Assembly: GCF_025369935.1 (NCBI RefSeq)
Contig: NZ_CP104467.1
Location: 1,317,001 to 1,381,000, forward strand
Length of the DNA stretch: 64,000 bases
DNA from: Paenibacillus andongensis
Lineage (GTDB): Bacteria > Bacillota > Bacilli > Paenibacillales > NBRC-103111
Direction: 5' to 3'
Part shown: positions 32,220 to 42,000 of the stretch, piece by piece
Numbering within the stretch: position 1 is the stretch's first letter
Layout of the letters: each line of letters opens with the position of its first letter
Made by a program: the position numbers and the translations under genes
The notes under the pieces: generated by a model
Database searches by the model: none
What the model saw: only the letters and a program-made list of their open reading frames with translations
Told to the model about the DNA's origin: nothing

Positions 32220-32666
32220 ATGAACGAACGATCTGTACACCACGCCACGTTTACCGTTGAGCGAACTTATCAAGCATCACCCGCGCGAGTGTTCGCCGCT
32301 TGGGCAGACTCTGAGGCCAAAGCCCGTTGGTTCTCGAAAGCTGATGAATTCGATTTCAGGGTTGGCGGACGGGAATTTAGTCGTGGAGGCCCGCCAGACG
32401 GCCCAATCTTCACTTTTGACGCCTGCTTTCAGGAGATCGTGCCAAATCAACGTATCGTCTATTCGTATACCTTGGATATGGGCGAGACACGAATTTCGGT
32501 ATCGGTGACGACAGTAGAATTAGAGTCAACGGATGCAGGTACTAGGTTGATCTTTACAGAACAAGGAACTTTCCTCGATGGTCACGATACACCGGAACAG
32601 CGTGAACATGGTACGAAGGCCATGCTCGACACTCTCGGAGAGGTATTGAGGAACGAATCGAATTAA
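32220..32666 (+). CDS. SRPBCC (AHSA1-like) protein
   Basis: 148 residues. ATFTVERTYQASPARVFAAW and ADSEAKARWFSKADEFDFRV are the opening strand and helix of the Aha1-C-terminal/SRPBCC fold. A central RIVYSYTLDMGETRISVSVT strand pair and a C-terminal helix ending LDTLGEVLRNESN complete it. GGGAGGAA precedes the ATG. Expressed with the MerR regulator and the reductase-like gene. It is the third SRPBCC gene in the window paired with a one-component regulator. Confidence 0.9.
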   Translation: MNERSVHHATFTVERTYQASPARVFAAWADSEAKARWFSKADEFDFRVGGREFSRGGPPDGPIFTFDACFQEIVPNQRIVYSYTLDMGETRISVSVTTVELESTDAGTRLIFTEQGTFLDGHDTPEQREHGTKAMLDTLGEVLRNESN

Positions 32667-32680
32667 AAGTGGAGGCCGAG

Positions 32681-33250
32681 ATGAGAAAAGTTATTTTATT
32701 CATTCATACTTCACTGGATGGCTATATTTCCGGTCCAAATGGAGAAATGGATTGGATCATTTATGATGAAGCATTGCAGAGTTATGCCTCGGACTTACAT
32801 AGCACCGTTGACACTGTTTTATACGGGCGCGTTACGTATCAAATGATGGCAGGCTTTTGGCCAAATCTACCTGAAAGTCTACTAGAGTCGAAGTACCACG
32901 TTGAGCAAGCTCGATGGCTGGAGGATGCTACGAAAATCGTCTTTTCCCAAAGCCTTGAAAAGGTTGAATGGAAGAACTCAAGGTTGATCAAAGAAAACAT
33001 TCCGGAGCAGATCTCTACACTCAAACAACAGCCCGGAAACGACATCATAATTATCGGTAGTGGTAGGGTTTCCCACTACCTCATGCAAAAAGGATTAATT
33101 GATGAGTATCGGATTAACGTTAATCCTGTTGTACTAGGTGGTGGAATACCGTTATTTAAAGACGTCTCGCATAGAATCAATCTTAAACTTGAAAAAACAA
33201 TCCCTTTTCATACAGGGATTATTGGTCTAGTCTACCAAGCTATAAGATGA
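32681..33250 (+). CDS. dihydrofolate-reductase-like (RibD C-terminal domain) protein
   Basis: 189 residues. It begins MRKVILFIHTSLDGYISGPN, the standard start of the RibD_C/YyaP group, with TVLYGRVTYQMMAGFWP and DIIIIGSGRVSHYLMQKGLI (the NADPH-site loop) later. The ATG at 32681 follows GGAGG by six bases; the GTG at 32669 is inside the ribosome site region. Family members bind NADPH and resemble bacterial DHFR, but most have no proven substrate. Last gene of the MerR operon. Confidence 0.9.
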   Translation: MRKVILFIHTSLDGYISGPNGEMDWIIYDEALQSYASDLHSTVDTVLYGRVTYQMMAGFWPNLPESLLESKYHVEQARWLEDATKIVFSQSLEKVEWKNSRLIKENIPEQISTLKQQPGNDIIIIGSGRVSHYLMQKGLIDEYRINVNPVVLGGGIPLFKDVSHRINLKLEKTIPFHTGIIGLVYQAIR

Positions 33251-33267
33251 GTATTTGAGAAAATTCA

Positions 33268-33345
33268 TAAAACGATAGCACAATAACAACAGGCTGCCGG
33301 CTTATTCGGCAGCCTGTTGAAGTAACGGGAGAATAACTTGGATGA
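33268..33345. repeat. dispersed hairpin repeat, copy C (most complete)
   Basis: AAAACGATAGCACAATAACA head, then CAACAGGCTGCCG-GCTTATT-CGGCAGCCTGTTG as a perfect 13-bp stem, then AAGTAACGGGAGAATAACTT. It acts as a plausible terminator-like end for the MerR operon, though without a clear U tract. Confidence 0.65.
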
Positions 33346-33602
33346 AAATTCGGCTGTTCAGCCGTTGAAATAGTGCCCCTCTTCGAGGTCAGGGATCAAT
33401 GCGGAGTGCACCGTCTGCCATCCAGGCGTTCCTGAGTTAGTGCGCTCGACGTCGGATTGTCTGTCTACGCGGCGAAGTATAGCCTACCTGCCGACTCAGA
33501 TCAAAAATAACTATAGCCATACTCTCCATTGATCACCAAATCAAGTTCACGGTATGGTGAATGAGAGCTCTTTAATATCGTGAGAGGGTGGTGGTCAGGT
33601 TG
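33346..33602. other. gap with possible degraded frame
   Basis: On the minus strand a short frame ending at 33358 reads GTPGWQTVHSALIPDLEEGH then YFNG-stop. It looks protein-like but cannot be followed more than about 35 codons upstream. I cannot name it. The rest holds the leader of the GNAT gene. Confidence 0.3.
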
Positions 33603-34376
33603 ATGTTTAGAGAATGCCATATGCATGAAGTGCAGCATCTCATTCAAGAATATGTTCGTACGCTATCTTCGCCTTTTGATTCTTTTTTGGAGGAGCATAT
33701 TCGCGGGTCTGCTTTTTATTTGATTATAGATGGATTAGAAGAAGTCGGCTATTATGCGATTCACAACGATCAGCTGCTTTCTCAATTTTTCATCCGGCCA
33801 TTCTATCAAAAGCATGCTCAAGAGCTTTTAGATCAAGTGATTGCAAAGCATGCTGTAAAGTCTCTATTCGTTCCAACCTGTGACGAACTATTCGTTAGTC
33901 TAGCTTTAGATAAGGATTTTACGATAACGAAGCAGGCTTATTTTTTTCAAGATAGTCGGGTGAAAATACCGGAGGATAACGCATTCGATGGTGATATTTT
34001 CGCTATTGCTAGTTTAGATGAACTTTTACAAATCCAGCAGACTTGCGGGGATTTTCTCGATCATTATGCTAGAAGGATTGAGAACGGAGAAATATTCACG
34101 TATTATCGCGGGTCCGACTTACTTGGTATCGGCGTTCTTGAAAAAAGCAGCATGCTCGTGGGAATGGCGAGTATAGGCATGTTTACGAATGAATCCTATC
34201 GAAAACAAGGCATTGGGCGTAGCATCATTTTGAAATTAAAAGCGTGGTGTTATGAGAGCGATTTAACACCGATCTGCGGATGCTGGTATTACAATGAGGC
34301 GTCCAAACGGACGTTAGAAAGTGCGGGCATGTTTACCAGAACCAGGTTGTTAAACGTAAAGGTGACGCCTCGTTAA
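33603..34376 (+). CDS. two-part GNAT-family acetyltransferase
   Basis: About 257 residues. The N-terminal half (1-125) is a degenerate acetyltransferase-like fold. The C-terminal half has SMLVGMASIGMFTNESYRKQ and GIGRSIILKLKAWCYES, the RKQGIGRS acetyl-CoA loop, then NEASKRTLESAGMF, the usual GNAT end motif. I prefer the ATG at 33603; the in-frame GTG at 33588 is possible because GAGAGG lies just before it. Acceptor unknown; cytosolic. Confidence 0.87.
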   Translation: MFRECHMHEVQHLIQEYVRTLSSPFDSFLEEHIRGSAFYLIIDGLEEVGYYAIHNDQLLSQFFIRPFYQKHAQELLDQVIAKHAVKSLFVPTCDELFVSLALDKDFTITKQAYFFQDSRVKIPEDNAFDGDIFAIASLDELLQIQQTCGDFLDHYARRIENGEIFTYYRGSDLLGIGVLEKSSMLVGMASIGMFTNESYRKQGIGRSIILKLKAWCYESDLTPICGCWYYNEASKRTLESAGMFTRTRLLNVKVTPR

Positions 34377-34571
34377 CACTTGGTTGAGAGAATTTCTACG
34401 GTTAAAGAATCATTTTACCGATAAGGTACAAAAACGCGCGGCTAGAAACGATCTGACTAGCGCCGAAGTCTAACTGCTCGAAAGGAGGCATCGCGCGCAA
34501 GGGTGGACGATCGGCAATTGGGGCAATATGGTATAATGGGCTTGAATCGGGAGACAAGGGAGGAATATGTG

Positions 34572-35330
34572 ATGAAGCTTATCGACTTAAGCGTGCCGAT
34601 TAGTCCACGCATCCGCGAGCCTCTACCGGCGAAGATCGAGTATGCGAACCATGAGGCCGGTGCACTGCAAGCGGCGGCAGCACTCGGGCTTAAGCAGGAA
34701 GATTTTCCGGAAAGCAAAGCATGGGCGACGGAAACGGTAACCCTGAATACGCATGCGGGTACTCATATCGACGCGCCATGGCATTACTGGCCGACTTCGG
34801 AAGGGAAGCAGGCAAGAACGATTGACGAACTGCCGCTCGAATGGTTTTATTCCGACGGTGTAGTACTCGATTTCAGCACGAAACAGCCAGGTTACGAGAT
34901 TACGACGGACGATCTGAAAGCCGAGTTGAAACGGATCGAGTATACATTGAAACCGTACGATATTGTACTCATCCGGAGCGATGCGGACAAACGGTTGTAC
35001 CACGAACATTATGCGTTTCTACACGCCGGGGTATCTGCCGAAGCTACGCTTTGGCTACTGGATCAAGGCGTCAAGGTAGTTGGTACTGACGGCTGGGGCT
35101 GGGATATCCCGCTCAACCTGCAAGCTGAAGCGTACAAAAAGCAGCCAAGGGACGGCGTCCTGTGGGCAGCGCATTATGTCGGCAAGGACCGGGAATATTG
35201 CCAGATCGAGAAACTTGCCAATTTGGAAAAAATTCCGAAGCCGTTCGGCTTCAAAGTATGCTGCTTTCCGATCAAAGTGGAAAAGGCGAGTGCGGGCTGG
35301 ACACGTCCGGTCGCAATCGTGGAGGAATGA
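34572..35330 (+). CDS. cyclase-family (kynurenine-formamidase-like) metal hydrolase
   Basis: 252 residues. The metal motif LNTHAGTHIDAPWHYWP (His-x-Gly-Thr-His-x-Asp-x-Pro-x-His) is intact near residues 58-72, and GTDGWGWDIPLN and WAAHYVGKDREYCQIEKLAN follow as in the cyclase PF04199 family. These Zn/Mn enzymes hydrolyse N-formylkynurenine, isatin or similar amides. The ATG at 34572 sits eight bases after GGGAGG; the upstream frame start at 34503 has no such site. No tryptophan-degradation genes are nearby, so the substrate is open. Confidence 0.9.
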   Translation: MKLIDLSVPISPRIREPLPAKIEYANHEAGALQAAAALGLKQEDFPESKAWATETVTLNTHAGTHIDAPWHYWPTSEGKQARTIDELPLEWFYSDGVVLDFSTKQPGYEITTDDLKAELKRIEYTLKPYDIVLIRSDADKRLYHEHYAFLHAGVSAEATLWLLDQGVKVVGTDGWGWDIPLNLQAEAYKKQPRDGVLWAAHYVGKDREYCQIEKLANLEKIPKPFGFKVCCFPIKVEKASAGWTRPVAIVEE

Positions 35331-35449
35331 GACAGAAAGAGTGCTACAGCTCCTACTATTTCAAATCCAAAAATTATAGCCGACCCGGCAGGTGATTTCG
35401 GCTCTGCTGACGGGCTCTGGACCCGGCGGCTGCATTGTCACTAATACGA

Positions 35450-35494
35450 AACCCCCGCTGCCAGCACTTTTGCAGGCAGCGGGGGTTCTGTTTT
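35450..35494 (+). terminator. strong intrinsic terminator
   Basis: AACCCCCGCTGCC and GGCAGCGGGGGTT make a perfect 13-bp GC-rich stem with a 12-base loop and CTGTTTTG. Ends the cyclase gene. Confidence 0.88.
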
Positions 35495-35782
35495 GTCCGT
35501 GTGGCCAGGTCCTGGGGTGAGAATAAGGCAGTTAAACTTCGTCAGAAGGCGGTTCCCTTTGAGCTGTCTTTTTCTTTTTTTGTGAGCGCACAATAGTTTT
35601 TACAGTGAGAGTTGTTCGGTCTCTGGCGGTGAAGTCTTATGAAAGCCCGACACAAGGACACTGAAAGGTATGAAGGAACTTGCGAAGGGAACATTAGTGA
35701 GTGAGGAAACAGATTTGCGTAATTAATTTAATGACATTTCAACTTTTTCCTAGAAAGGAATGATCAGGATGATGCATGCAGA
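35495..35782. other. intergenic, no gene seen
   Basis: Contains a pyrimidine run (TCTTTTTCTTTTTTTG near 35565) and the upstream region of the SGNH hydrolase, with AAAGGAATGATCAGGATG. No recognisable promoter box with good spacing. Confidence 0.4.
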
Positions 35783-36538
35783 ATGAACTGGTGGAAGCTC
35801 GGTTTGGCGTTCTCCTTGATCTTCTCGCTACCGCTTCCTGTTTCGTCCTTCGGCAAGACGGACGATTCGATTCAAACGTTCTATCAGAGCTCCAAATCAG
35901 GTAAGCTCATCAACTTCGTCGGCGATAGTACGACAGAAGCGGCGCAGGGACTATATGAACAGCTGGCACAGATTTATGGGGCTCCCGGAGGCGTTCTGGA
36001 AGGGGCACGAATCCGCAACCGTGGCTCCAGCGGTAATACACTGCATAATTTTGTTAACCAAATCGCTACCCACGGCAACACTCTCGACAATGTGATTCAA
36101 GACCAGGCAGACTTGTATGTCATTTCTTATGGAATCAACGACATTCGAGAAAGCAGCCCTAAGCAAATTAAAGCTGATCTGAAGCTCGTCGTGGACAGGC
36201 TCTTGAATGAAACGCACGGTGGGGTGCTGCTGCGCATACCGAATCCATTCTTGTCAGTGAATCACTGGAGCTATATTCATCTAGATATTGAGAACGCGCA
36301 GCTTTACTCCGATCAACTTTGGGACGTGTATCAAAGCTTCCGAGACTATGATCCTCGCGTCGATATTCTCGATATCCCCAGCCTCGTATTTGGACGTCAG
36401 GTTCGGCCGGAACATCCTTTCATGCAGGATACAATCCATCCGAATGAATCTGGTTACCGGGCGATCGCCGATGCAGTCGCTCAGAAAATATCCGGCCAGC
36501 TGGTCAAGCCGAATTCAGAGGCTTTAAAACTAAATTGA
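35783..36538 (+). CDS. secreted SGNH/GDSL-type hydrolase
   Basis: 251 residues. An N-terminal signal segment (WWKLGLAFSLIFSLPLPVSS) precedes the esterase blocks: INFVGDSTTEAAQG (block I with the nucleophile Ser), VISYGINDIRES (block III, Asn) and DTIHPNESGYRAIADAVAQK (block V, Asp and His). The catalytic triad is therefore complete. Predicted to be exported and to remove acyl groups from a carbohydrate or lipid. The ribosome site is weak (CAGGATG), and an overlapping upstream ATG stops after a few codons. Confidence 0.9.
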   Translation: MNWWKLGLAFSLIFSLPLPVSSFGKTDDSIQTFYQSSKSGKLINFVGDSTTEAAQGLYEQLAQIYGAPGGVLEGARIRNRGSSGNTLHNFVNQIATHGNTLDNVIQDQADLYVISYGINDIRESSPKQIKADLKLVVDRLLNETHGGVLLRIPNPFLSVNHWSYIHLDIENAQLYSDQLWDVYQSFRDYDPRVDILDIPSLVFGRQVRPEHPFMQDTIHPNESGYRAIADAVAQKISGQLVKPNSEALKLN

Positions 36539-36598
36539 CTGTTTCGCTAACGGAAAACGAGCGAAATTGTTAATAACGAATAGTACCAATAAAGTTGC

Positions 36599-36625
36599 AA
36601 AAGCCGCTGTTAAGGCGGCTTTTTA
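36599..36625 (+). terminator. terminator next to a dispersed-repeat head
   Basis: AAAAGCCGC-TGTTAAG-GCGGCTTTTT. It is preceded at 36546 by GCTAACGGAAAACGAGCG, the head sequence of the dispersed repeat family, so the terminator here is the repeat's hairpin. Confidence 0.75.
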
Positions 36626-36806
36626 ATATAATAATGGAAAATATGGGTGGAAGGGGGTCTTCAGAATGAGGTCTATTGATAACAATTGGCATAGAGCGGA
36701 TGTATTTTAGGAAAATTTAAATAGAATGGGGTCACATACATAATTAATAAATTGCCGGTTATCAAGTAGGAGCTTACCATTGCTGGAGGACCAAAGGGCG
36801 AAGTGT

Positions 36807-37289
36807 CTATATCTGTTTATCGACCTCAGTTAGCTGAGCTTGAATCAGCAGCATCGCCGCGTTATAAAAATTGTCACTATCCGAATCAGGTTTATGGAGA
36901 TAGTTTTCCACGAATGCGCCACTGTACAGCATTTCCAATTGGGCAGCCAATGCTTCCGGATTTCTGGCACCGGCTAGGCGGGCAATTTGTGCGATTGTAC
37001 CTTCTTTTTCTATTCGGCATTTCAATGCTGCCTGGTGACCGAGATGCGCGGTATCGGGGAACTTAAGCAGCGTATTCGTAAAGGGACACCCGCGGTAATC
37101 AGGTTTCCGTATGCTCTCCGACAACCTTTTAACCAAATGATATAACTGCTTGACTGGCTTATTAGGATATTGATTCTTTGTTTGCTCCAGTTTTGCGAGG
37201 TTTCTCTGATGACGGAGTTCCAGAAAGGCAACCACAAGCAAATATATAAATCGATAAATAATACGCAACAGATCTATGATTTGTATCAA
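36807..37289 (-). pseudogene. TetR-family regulator lacking its HTH
   Basis: The reading frame encodes only a TetR C-terminal ligand domain: YRGCPFTNTLLKFPDTAHLG, then HQAALKCR, IARLAGARNPEALAAQLEML, YSGAFVENYL. The Gly-Cys-Pro-Phe block is typical of the YxaF/LmrA-like group. The first 30 residues (MIQIIDLLRIIYRFIYLLVV) are not a TetR DNA-binding domain, and none is found in any frame upstream. It cannot bind DNA as it stands. Confidence 0.7.
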
Positions 37290-37442
37290 GTGGAGCGGTC
37301 AGGCTTTTTGCAAAGCAGTACAGTCATGCAGCATGAGGCTACATAACAAAACTGTTTAAATAAGAAGAAGGTAATTCAGAAAGTATCTAATTTAAGAAGA
37401 TTGCTCGAATATAATTGCAAAGCGTTTCTTATCGGAGGAAAC

Positions 37443-37754
37443 ATGATGTGGAATTGGATCGGAACTATAATTTGTTGGATTATTGCTTTTGTAGCAATCG
37501 CTTATAGTTTTTATCTTACGAAAGAAGTGCATAAAAAGAAGAGCATTGTTGATTATGCAGTTATGCCAAGTTTTTTTAACATTTCATCTGATACTTTTAT
37601 AGGCTGGGTTTTCGGTGTTATTGCTGGAATAATATTTGGCATATTTGTAGGGTTATTCTTCAAAATATTGCCTTGGTGGTTGGCAAGAGGTATTCATTTT
37701 GCTATCGGAATTGGATTTTTTGTATTAGGGATTTATTTGTTATATATTCAGTAA
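37443..37754 (+). CDS. small membrane protein, about 103 residues, family unknown
   Basis: ATG at 37443 (or 37446) directly after GGAGGAA; the in-frame upstream start at 37401 lies before this site. Three hydrophobic helices: WNWIGTIICWIIAFVAIAYS, FIGWVFGVIAGIIFGIFVGL and FAIGIGFFVLGIYLLYIQ. A short basic loop, KEVHKKKSIVDYAV, follows the first helix. I do not recognise a family. It stands between two gene fragments. Confidence 0.65.
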   Translation: MMWNWIGTIICWIIAFVAIAYSFYLTKEVHKKKSIVDYAVMPSFFNISSDTFIGWVFGVIAGIIFGIFVGLFFKILPWWLARGIHFAIGIGFFVLGIYLLYIQ

Positions 37755-37794
37755 TTGCAAACATTACAGGCTATAAAGGATTCAATCTCGTGGG

Positions 37795-37935
37795 TTGAGT
37801 AGGAAGCATATCATAACATCCGTAGAGAATAGCCTCCGCCGTCTAAAAACGGACTATCTCGACTTCTATCAAGCTCATCAATTTGACCCAAGCACACCTA
37901 TGGATGAGGCGAAACTATTGCTCAATAAACAATAG
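37795..37935 (+). pseudogene. aldo/keto reductase fragment
   Basis: 47 codons ending in [23 protein letters not shown] and [19 protein letters not shown] are the strand-4 region of an aldo/keto reductase (SLRRLxTDYxDxYQ.H). Both the N-terminal Tyr/Lys active-site half and the C-terminal NADPH site are missing. No start or ribosome site. Confidence 0.75.
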
Positions 37936-37937
37936 GA

Positions 37938-37996
37938 GAAGGCTGCCGAAATGAATAGATCGGCAGCCTTCTCTGCTCCCTCGGGCAGGATTTTAC
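37938..37996. repeat. dispersed hairpin repeat, copy D
   Basis: GAGAAGGCTGCCGA-AATGAATAG-ATCGGCAGCCTTCTC, a perfect-armed hairpin, then TGCTCCCTCGGGCAGGATTT, the family tail. Confidence 0.65.
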
Positions 37997-38106
37997 AGGG
38001 CAGGCACTAGTTCGCCCAGAAATCGACGGGTCCAAGTGGAGTCAACTACGCCTTTTAAAGTTTACATCCGTTTCGTCTACAATTGCCACAGCAAATCCCC
38101 GTCTTA

Positions 38107-38733
38107 TTAAAAAGTTTTCGCCGTTTCAACAGCCAGTTGAATGGCGTCTTCGATTATTTTCTCCCTCAGTTTCGGAGACTTGTTATGGCCTTCAGCAATA
38201 ACCTTCGTTATTTCTCGAATACCGAATAATTGTAAATTCCTTACTACAAAATTGACCGCCATTTCTGATGAAGCTGCCTCTCCCTCTGAATAGTAACCTC
38301 CTCGAGCATTTAATAACGCCACCTTTTTTCCAGTTGCCAATCCGACGGGACCATCCGGTGTATATTTAAAGGTGGTTCCAGCACGATTCAAATAATCGAT
38401 ATACGTATGCAAGACTGCAGGAACGGCAAGATTCCAAAGTGGAAAACCGATGACAATCTTGTCCGCGGCCAAAAATTGATCCAGGTATTTGGTTGCAATA
38501 TCTGTTACCTGCTTTTCCTCAGGAGTGATAGGCATGCCCTGACTGAATTTAAATGCTCCGTTAATCATGGTAGCATCCAAGTAAGGCAGGTGCGCTTGAA
38601 ATAAATCAAGCTCAGTCACCTGATCTTCAGGATGGGAATCCACATAACTTTTCAAAAAGGCTTCATACAATTTAACACTTACCGCTTGTTCTACTGGACG
38701 ATTATTTGCTTTTACGAATAAAACCTTGCTCAT
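38107..38733 (-). CDS. azoR: FMN-dependent NADH-azoreductase
   Basis: 208 residues, the standard AzoR length. MSKVLFVKANNRPVEQAVSV is the flavin phosphate loop, IVIGFPLWNLAVPAVLHTYI and DYLNRAGTTFKYTPDGPVGL are the FMN and substrate loops, and LNARGGYYSEGEA matches the AzoR glycine loop. Start at 38733 with GGGAGACGGGA upstream; 39 further codons upstream are open but carry no family similarity. Reduces azo dyes and quinones using NADH; cytosolic dimer. It stands alone, so its regulator is not evident. Confidence 0.92.
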   Translation of the reverse strand: MSKVLFVKANNRPVEQAVSVKLYEAFLKSYVDSHPEDQVTELDLFQAHLPYLDATMINGAFKFSQGMPITPEEKQVTDIATKYLDQFLAADKIVIGFPLWNLAVPAVLHTYIDYLNRAGTTFKYTPDGPVGLATGKKVALLNARGGYYSEGEAASSEMAVNFVVRNLQLFGIREITKVIAEGHNKSPKLREKIIEDAIQLAVETAKTF

Positions 38734-39032
38734 TCCCGTCTCCCACCTTTTTTGAATTTTTGCTTTCGATCCCAGTTTAATCCCTTCCATTAGTGTCAGA
38801 GTCAATACCTGCTCATTCAAGAGGGCAATGTAAACAAATGTATACGACAAGTAATAACTAGTCTCTTTGCATCGCGAGACAAGTTTCTTAATGTAATAGG
38901 TACAGACACTGCTATTAGCTTATACTGTGATTTTGTTGCGGAAAGGAGGAAGGTTCACCGTAATAAGTTTGAAACGAACAACAAGTGAATGAGGTTTAAT
39001 GGTTATTTACTCATGAAGGGAGCAAGGATAAT
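38734..39032. other. divergent promoter region
   Basis: The gap between azoR and the DUF4855 gene. It holds an AT-rich stretch with GTAAACAAATGTATACGACA at 38830-38849 and AAGGGAGCAAGGA before the start at 39033. No promoter pair is convincing enough to name. Confidence 0.4.
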
Positions 39033-42000
39033 ATGAGGATACAAAAGAAATGGGCAGCCGTGACCGTCATAGCCGTTATGTTATTGTCCGTGGTACCGGT
39101 ATCGCAAGCGGAACAAGATCAGCCCGCACGTGCAATTCGGAATCTTGCGCTGGGTATGGATTATCAATGGTCGGAACAGCCTGAAGCAACTCATCCTGAC
39201 GGCAGCAAGAAGCTGACGGATGGGATTCATGGCGCACTAAATATGTCAGATCCGGCATGGGTAGGACATGTATTGAAAATGACCCGCGAAGTTGTTTTCG
39301 ATCTGGGGCAGCCAAAATCGATTTCGAAAATCAATGCCCGGTTTTTGCAGGATTGGCCAACGAATTCGGCTCTTGTCCCGCTCACGGTTTCCATGTACGT
39401 CTCTGACGACAACGTGAATTGGGGACTGCTTTCAAACAATGCAACGCAGCTTTTGTGGGGAGACGGACCGCCAAGAGACGAGACGTATACGTGGGATGGC
39501 AACAGAGACGGTATTAAAAGCAAACCGGGCGCACAGATGGCTTATGCACGTTATGTGAAAGTGACCTTCTCCATGCACCCAAGAGCGTGGACGCTGATTG
39601 ACGAGATCGAGATTATGGGTGCGGATAGAAAGCTTGCCGGAGCGGAAGTTATTCCTGCTGAACCCGTCGGTTATTTGCAGGCGGGAGAAGCGACAGCCGG
39701 AATCCGCAATCTCGGATTGCTCTATAACGGTTATTATGACGGAGGAAAAGGCGACTGGAGCAAGCAACGAATTATTCCCAACATTAGCTATGTGAACAAG
39801 TCCGGCGAGCCGGTGGATTGGATGTTTGACGGTGTTCTTTATTTGGGCTTAAATACGCCGGAAGGCCATGGATTTAATGGAAGCGCTAACATGAGCGACT
39901 GGACTTGGTATCTGAACAAAACTTTTGCTAACAACGGCGATATGGATCAGTTGAATGCAGCAACAGTCGAAGTAGGCGCGAAACTCAATCAGACGGACCA
40001 CAAAACCAAAGTCGTCCTGATGATTCCGGATCCGGGCGAGTATATGAGCAACTTTGGAGATGTCGATGGCGATGGCGTCGTTGAAGACTTCAGAGAGTCG
40101 ATCGGAACAGACAAAGCGCTTCAAAACCGGGCAAAGGCCGTTCAGTGGTATGTCAATCAGGCGCAGCAAAAATGGGCTGAAAAAAATTATTCAAACCTTG
40201 AGCTTGTCGGCATGTACTGGTTAGAGGAACAAATCAGTACCTCTTCTACCGGTCCCGCTACGGTTAAGCTGGCAAACGATATCGTTCATGCTAAAAATTT
40301 GAAGTCCTTCTGGATTCCTCACTCCCTGGCTTACAAAGCTTATATGTGGAAGGATGTAGGGTTTGATGCCGTAGCGTTCCAGCCTAACTATTTCTTCGGA
40401 GAATTGGGGTACGACAAGCTTAAAGACGCTTCCAATATTGCCAAACAATACGGAATGACGAATGAGCTTGAATTCGATGACCGTATGGTGAATGACGGCG
40501 TATTCCGCGAACGCTTTGTTGATTATTTGAACAGCGGCGTAGAAACGGGGTTGGTACAGCCAACCATTTTTAAAGCCTATTACCAAGGAAACAATGCCGT
40601 GTACGATACTGCGGTAAGCGGGGCGCCTTCAACGCGCATCATGTACGACTGGCTGAATCAGTTTGTCAAAGGCACTTATCAAGTCCATAACGAAGCTCCT
40701 CCTGAGGCTGATGTCAAAATGAACGGACAAGCGCTGCAAAGCGGCGTCGTTGTGCCGGATACGGAGAAAGTCCAATTCACATGGTCGATCAAAAATGATG
40801 ATGGAAGCGGTCTCGCTCAAGTAACCGCCAAATTCGACGGCAAGCCGTACACGGCTGGCACAGAAATTAGTCTTGCAGGAAAAGCAGGCAAACATGAACT
40901 GGCCGTCACGGTAGCGGCAACAAAAACAAAGACGACGACTTATGTGATCCAAGCAGGCATGAATGCTTCCAGCATGCTCAAGCTGGTCGGAGATTTCAAG
41001 GCAAATAATCAAATCTCGAGTGCTGACGGCGCTCGCGCCCTGAGCAATCATTTGGAAATGATGAAGCGCTTTGAAGGCAAAGATGCAGCCGAGGTATCCA
41101 AATACCTCAAAGGCTTCAATGCGACGCTCGATCAGCTCAAGAATGAGCAAGGTATTTCTGTAGGAGCTTACAATACATTGAAAGAAGGCGTCTACGTTCT
41201 TGTTGGAAGCTTGGCGCAGGATAAGCCTGCCGAAGCCTCCTCGATTGAAGCATCGAGTTTAGCGCCCGGAAAAGCTGTCGACGGCTTTCCGGCCACACGC
41301 TGGTCGAGTATTTCGGTTGACAATACATGGTTCCAGGTCGATCTTGGCGAAGCGAACGAGATGGATACGGTACGTATCGACTGGGAGTATGCCCGTGCCA
41401 AAACTTACAAGCTGCTTGTGTCTGACGATAAGGTGAATTGGAAGAGCGTCATCGCGGAAAATAACGGGATCATCAACGCGCAAGACGGCAAAAATACCAT
41501 TCTGTTCGAGCCGGTTAAGGCAAGATATCTCAAGTTCCAAGGCATCCGAAGAGAGACTGACTATGGCTATTCCTTCTATGAATTCGGCGTATACAATCTT
41601 GCGAAGAAAGTAACGATTCAAACCATTGATGGGCTTAAAGCGGCGGTAGATGTACCAACCAAAAAAGTAACCATCAATGGCTTGGCCATGAATGGCAAAC
41701 TTACGGATGTGAATGTGAAAGTGCTTGATCCGCATGGCAAGCTTCAATACGAGGGCAAGACAACCGTTACGGAGGCGGGCGACTTCCAGATTGCATTTAC
41801 GCTTAACGGCAATGTTGAAGGAATCTATGAAGCTCAGCTGGCAACGAACGCTATGATCGAACCGGTAAAAGTTACGTTCGAGTATAAGAAAGCGGCTGGA
41901 GGCGACCAAACTCCTCCGGTCACAAAGGCTATTATCTCGCCGGAACAGCCGAACGGACAGAATGGCTGGTATAAGCAGCCTGTTACAGTGAGCTTAACGG

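Noticed and set aside
33358-33465. Minus-strand frame GTPGWQTVHSALIPDLEEGH
   Set aside because: Protein-like but too short and without start or family; noted only within the gap entry.
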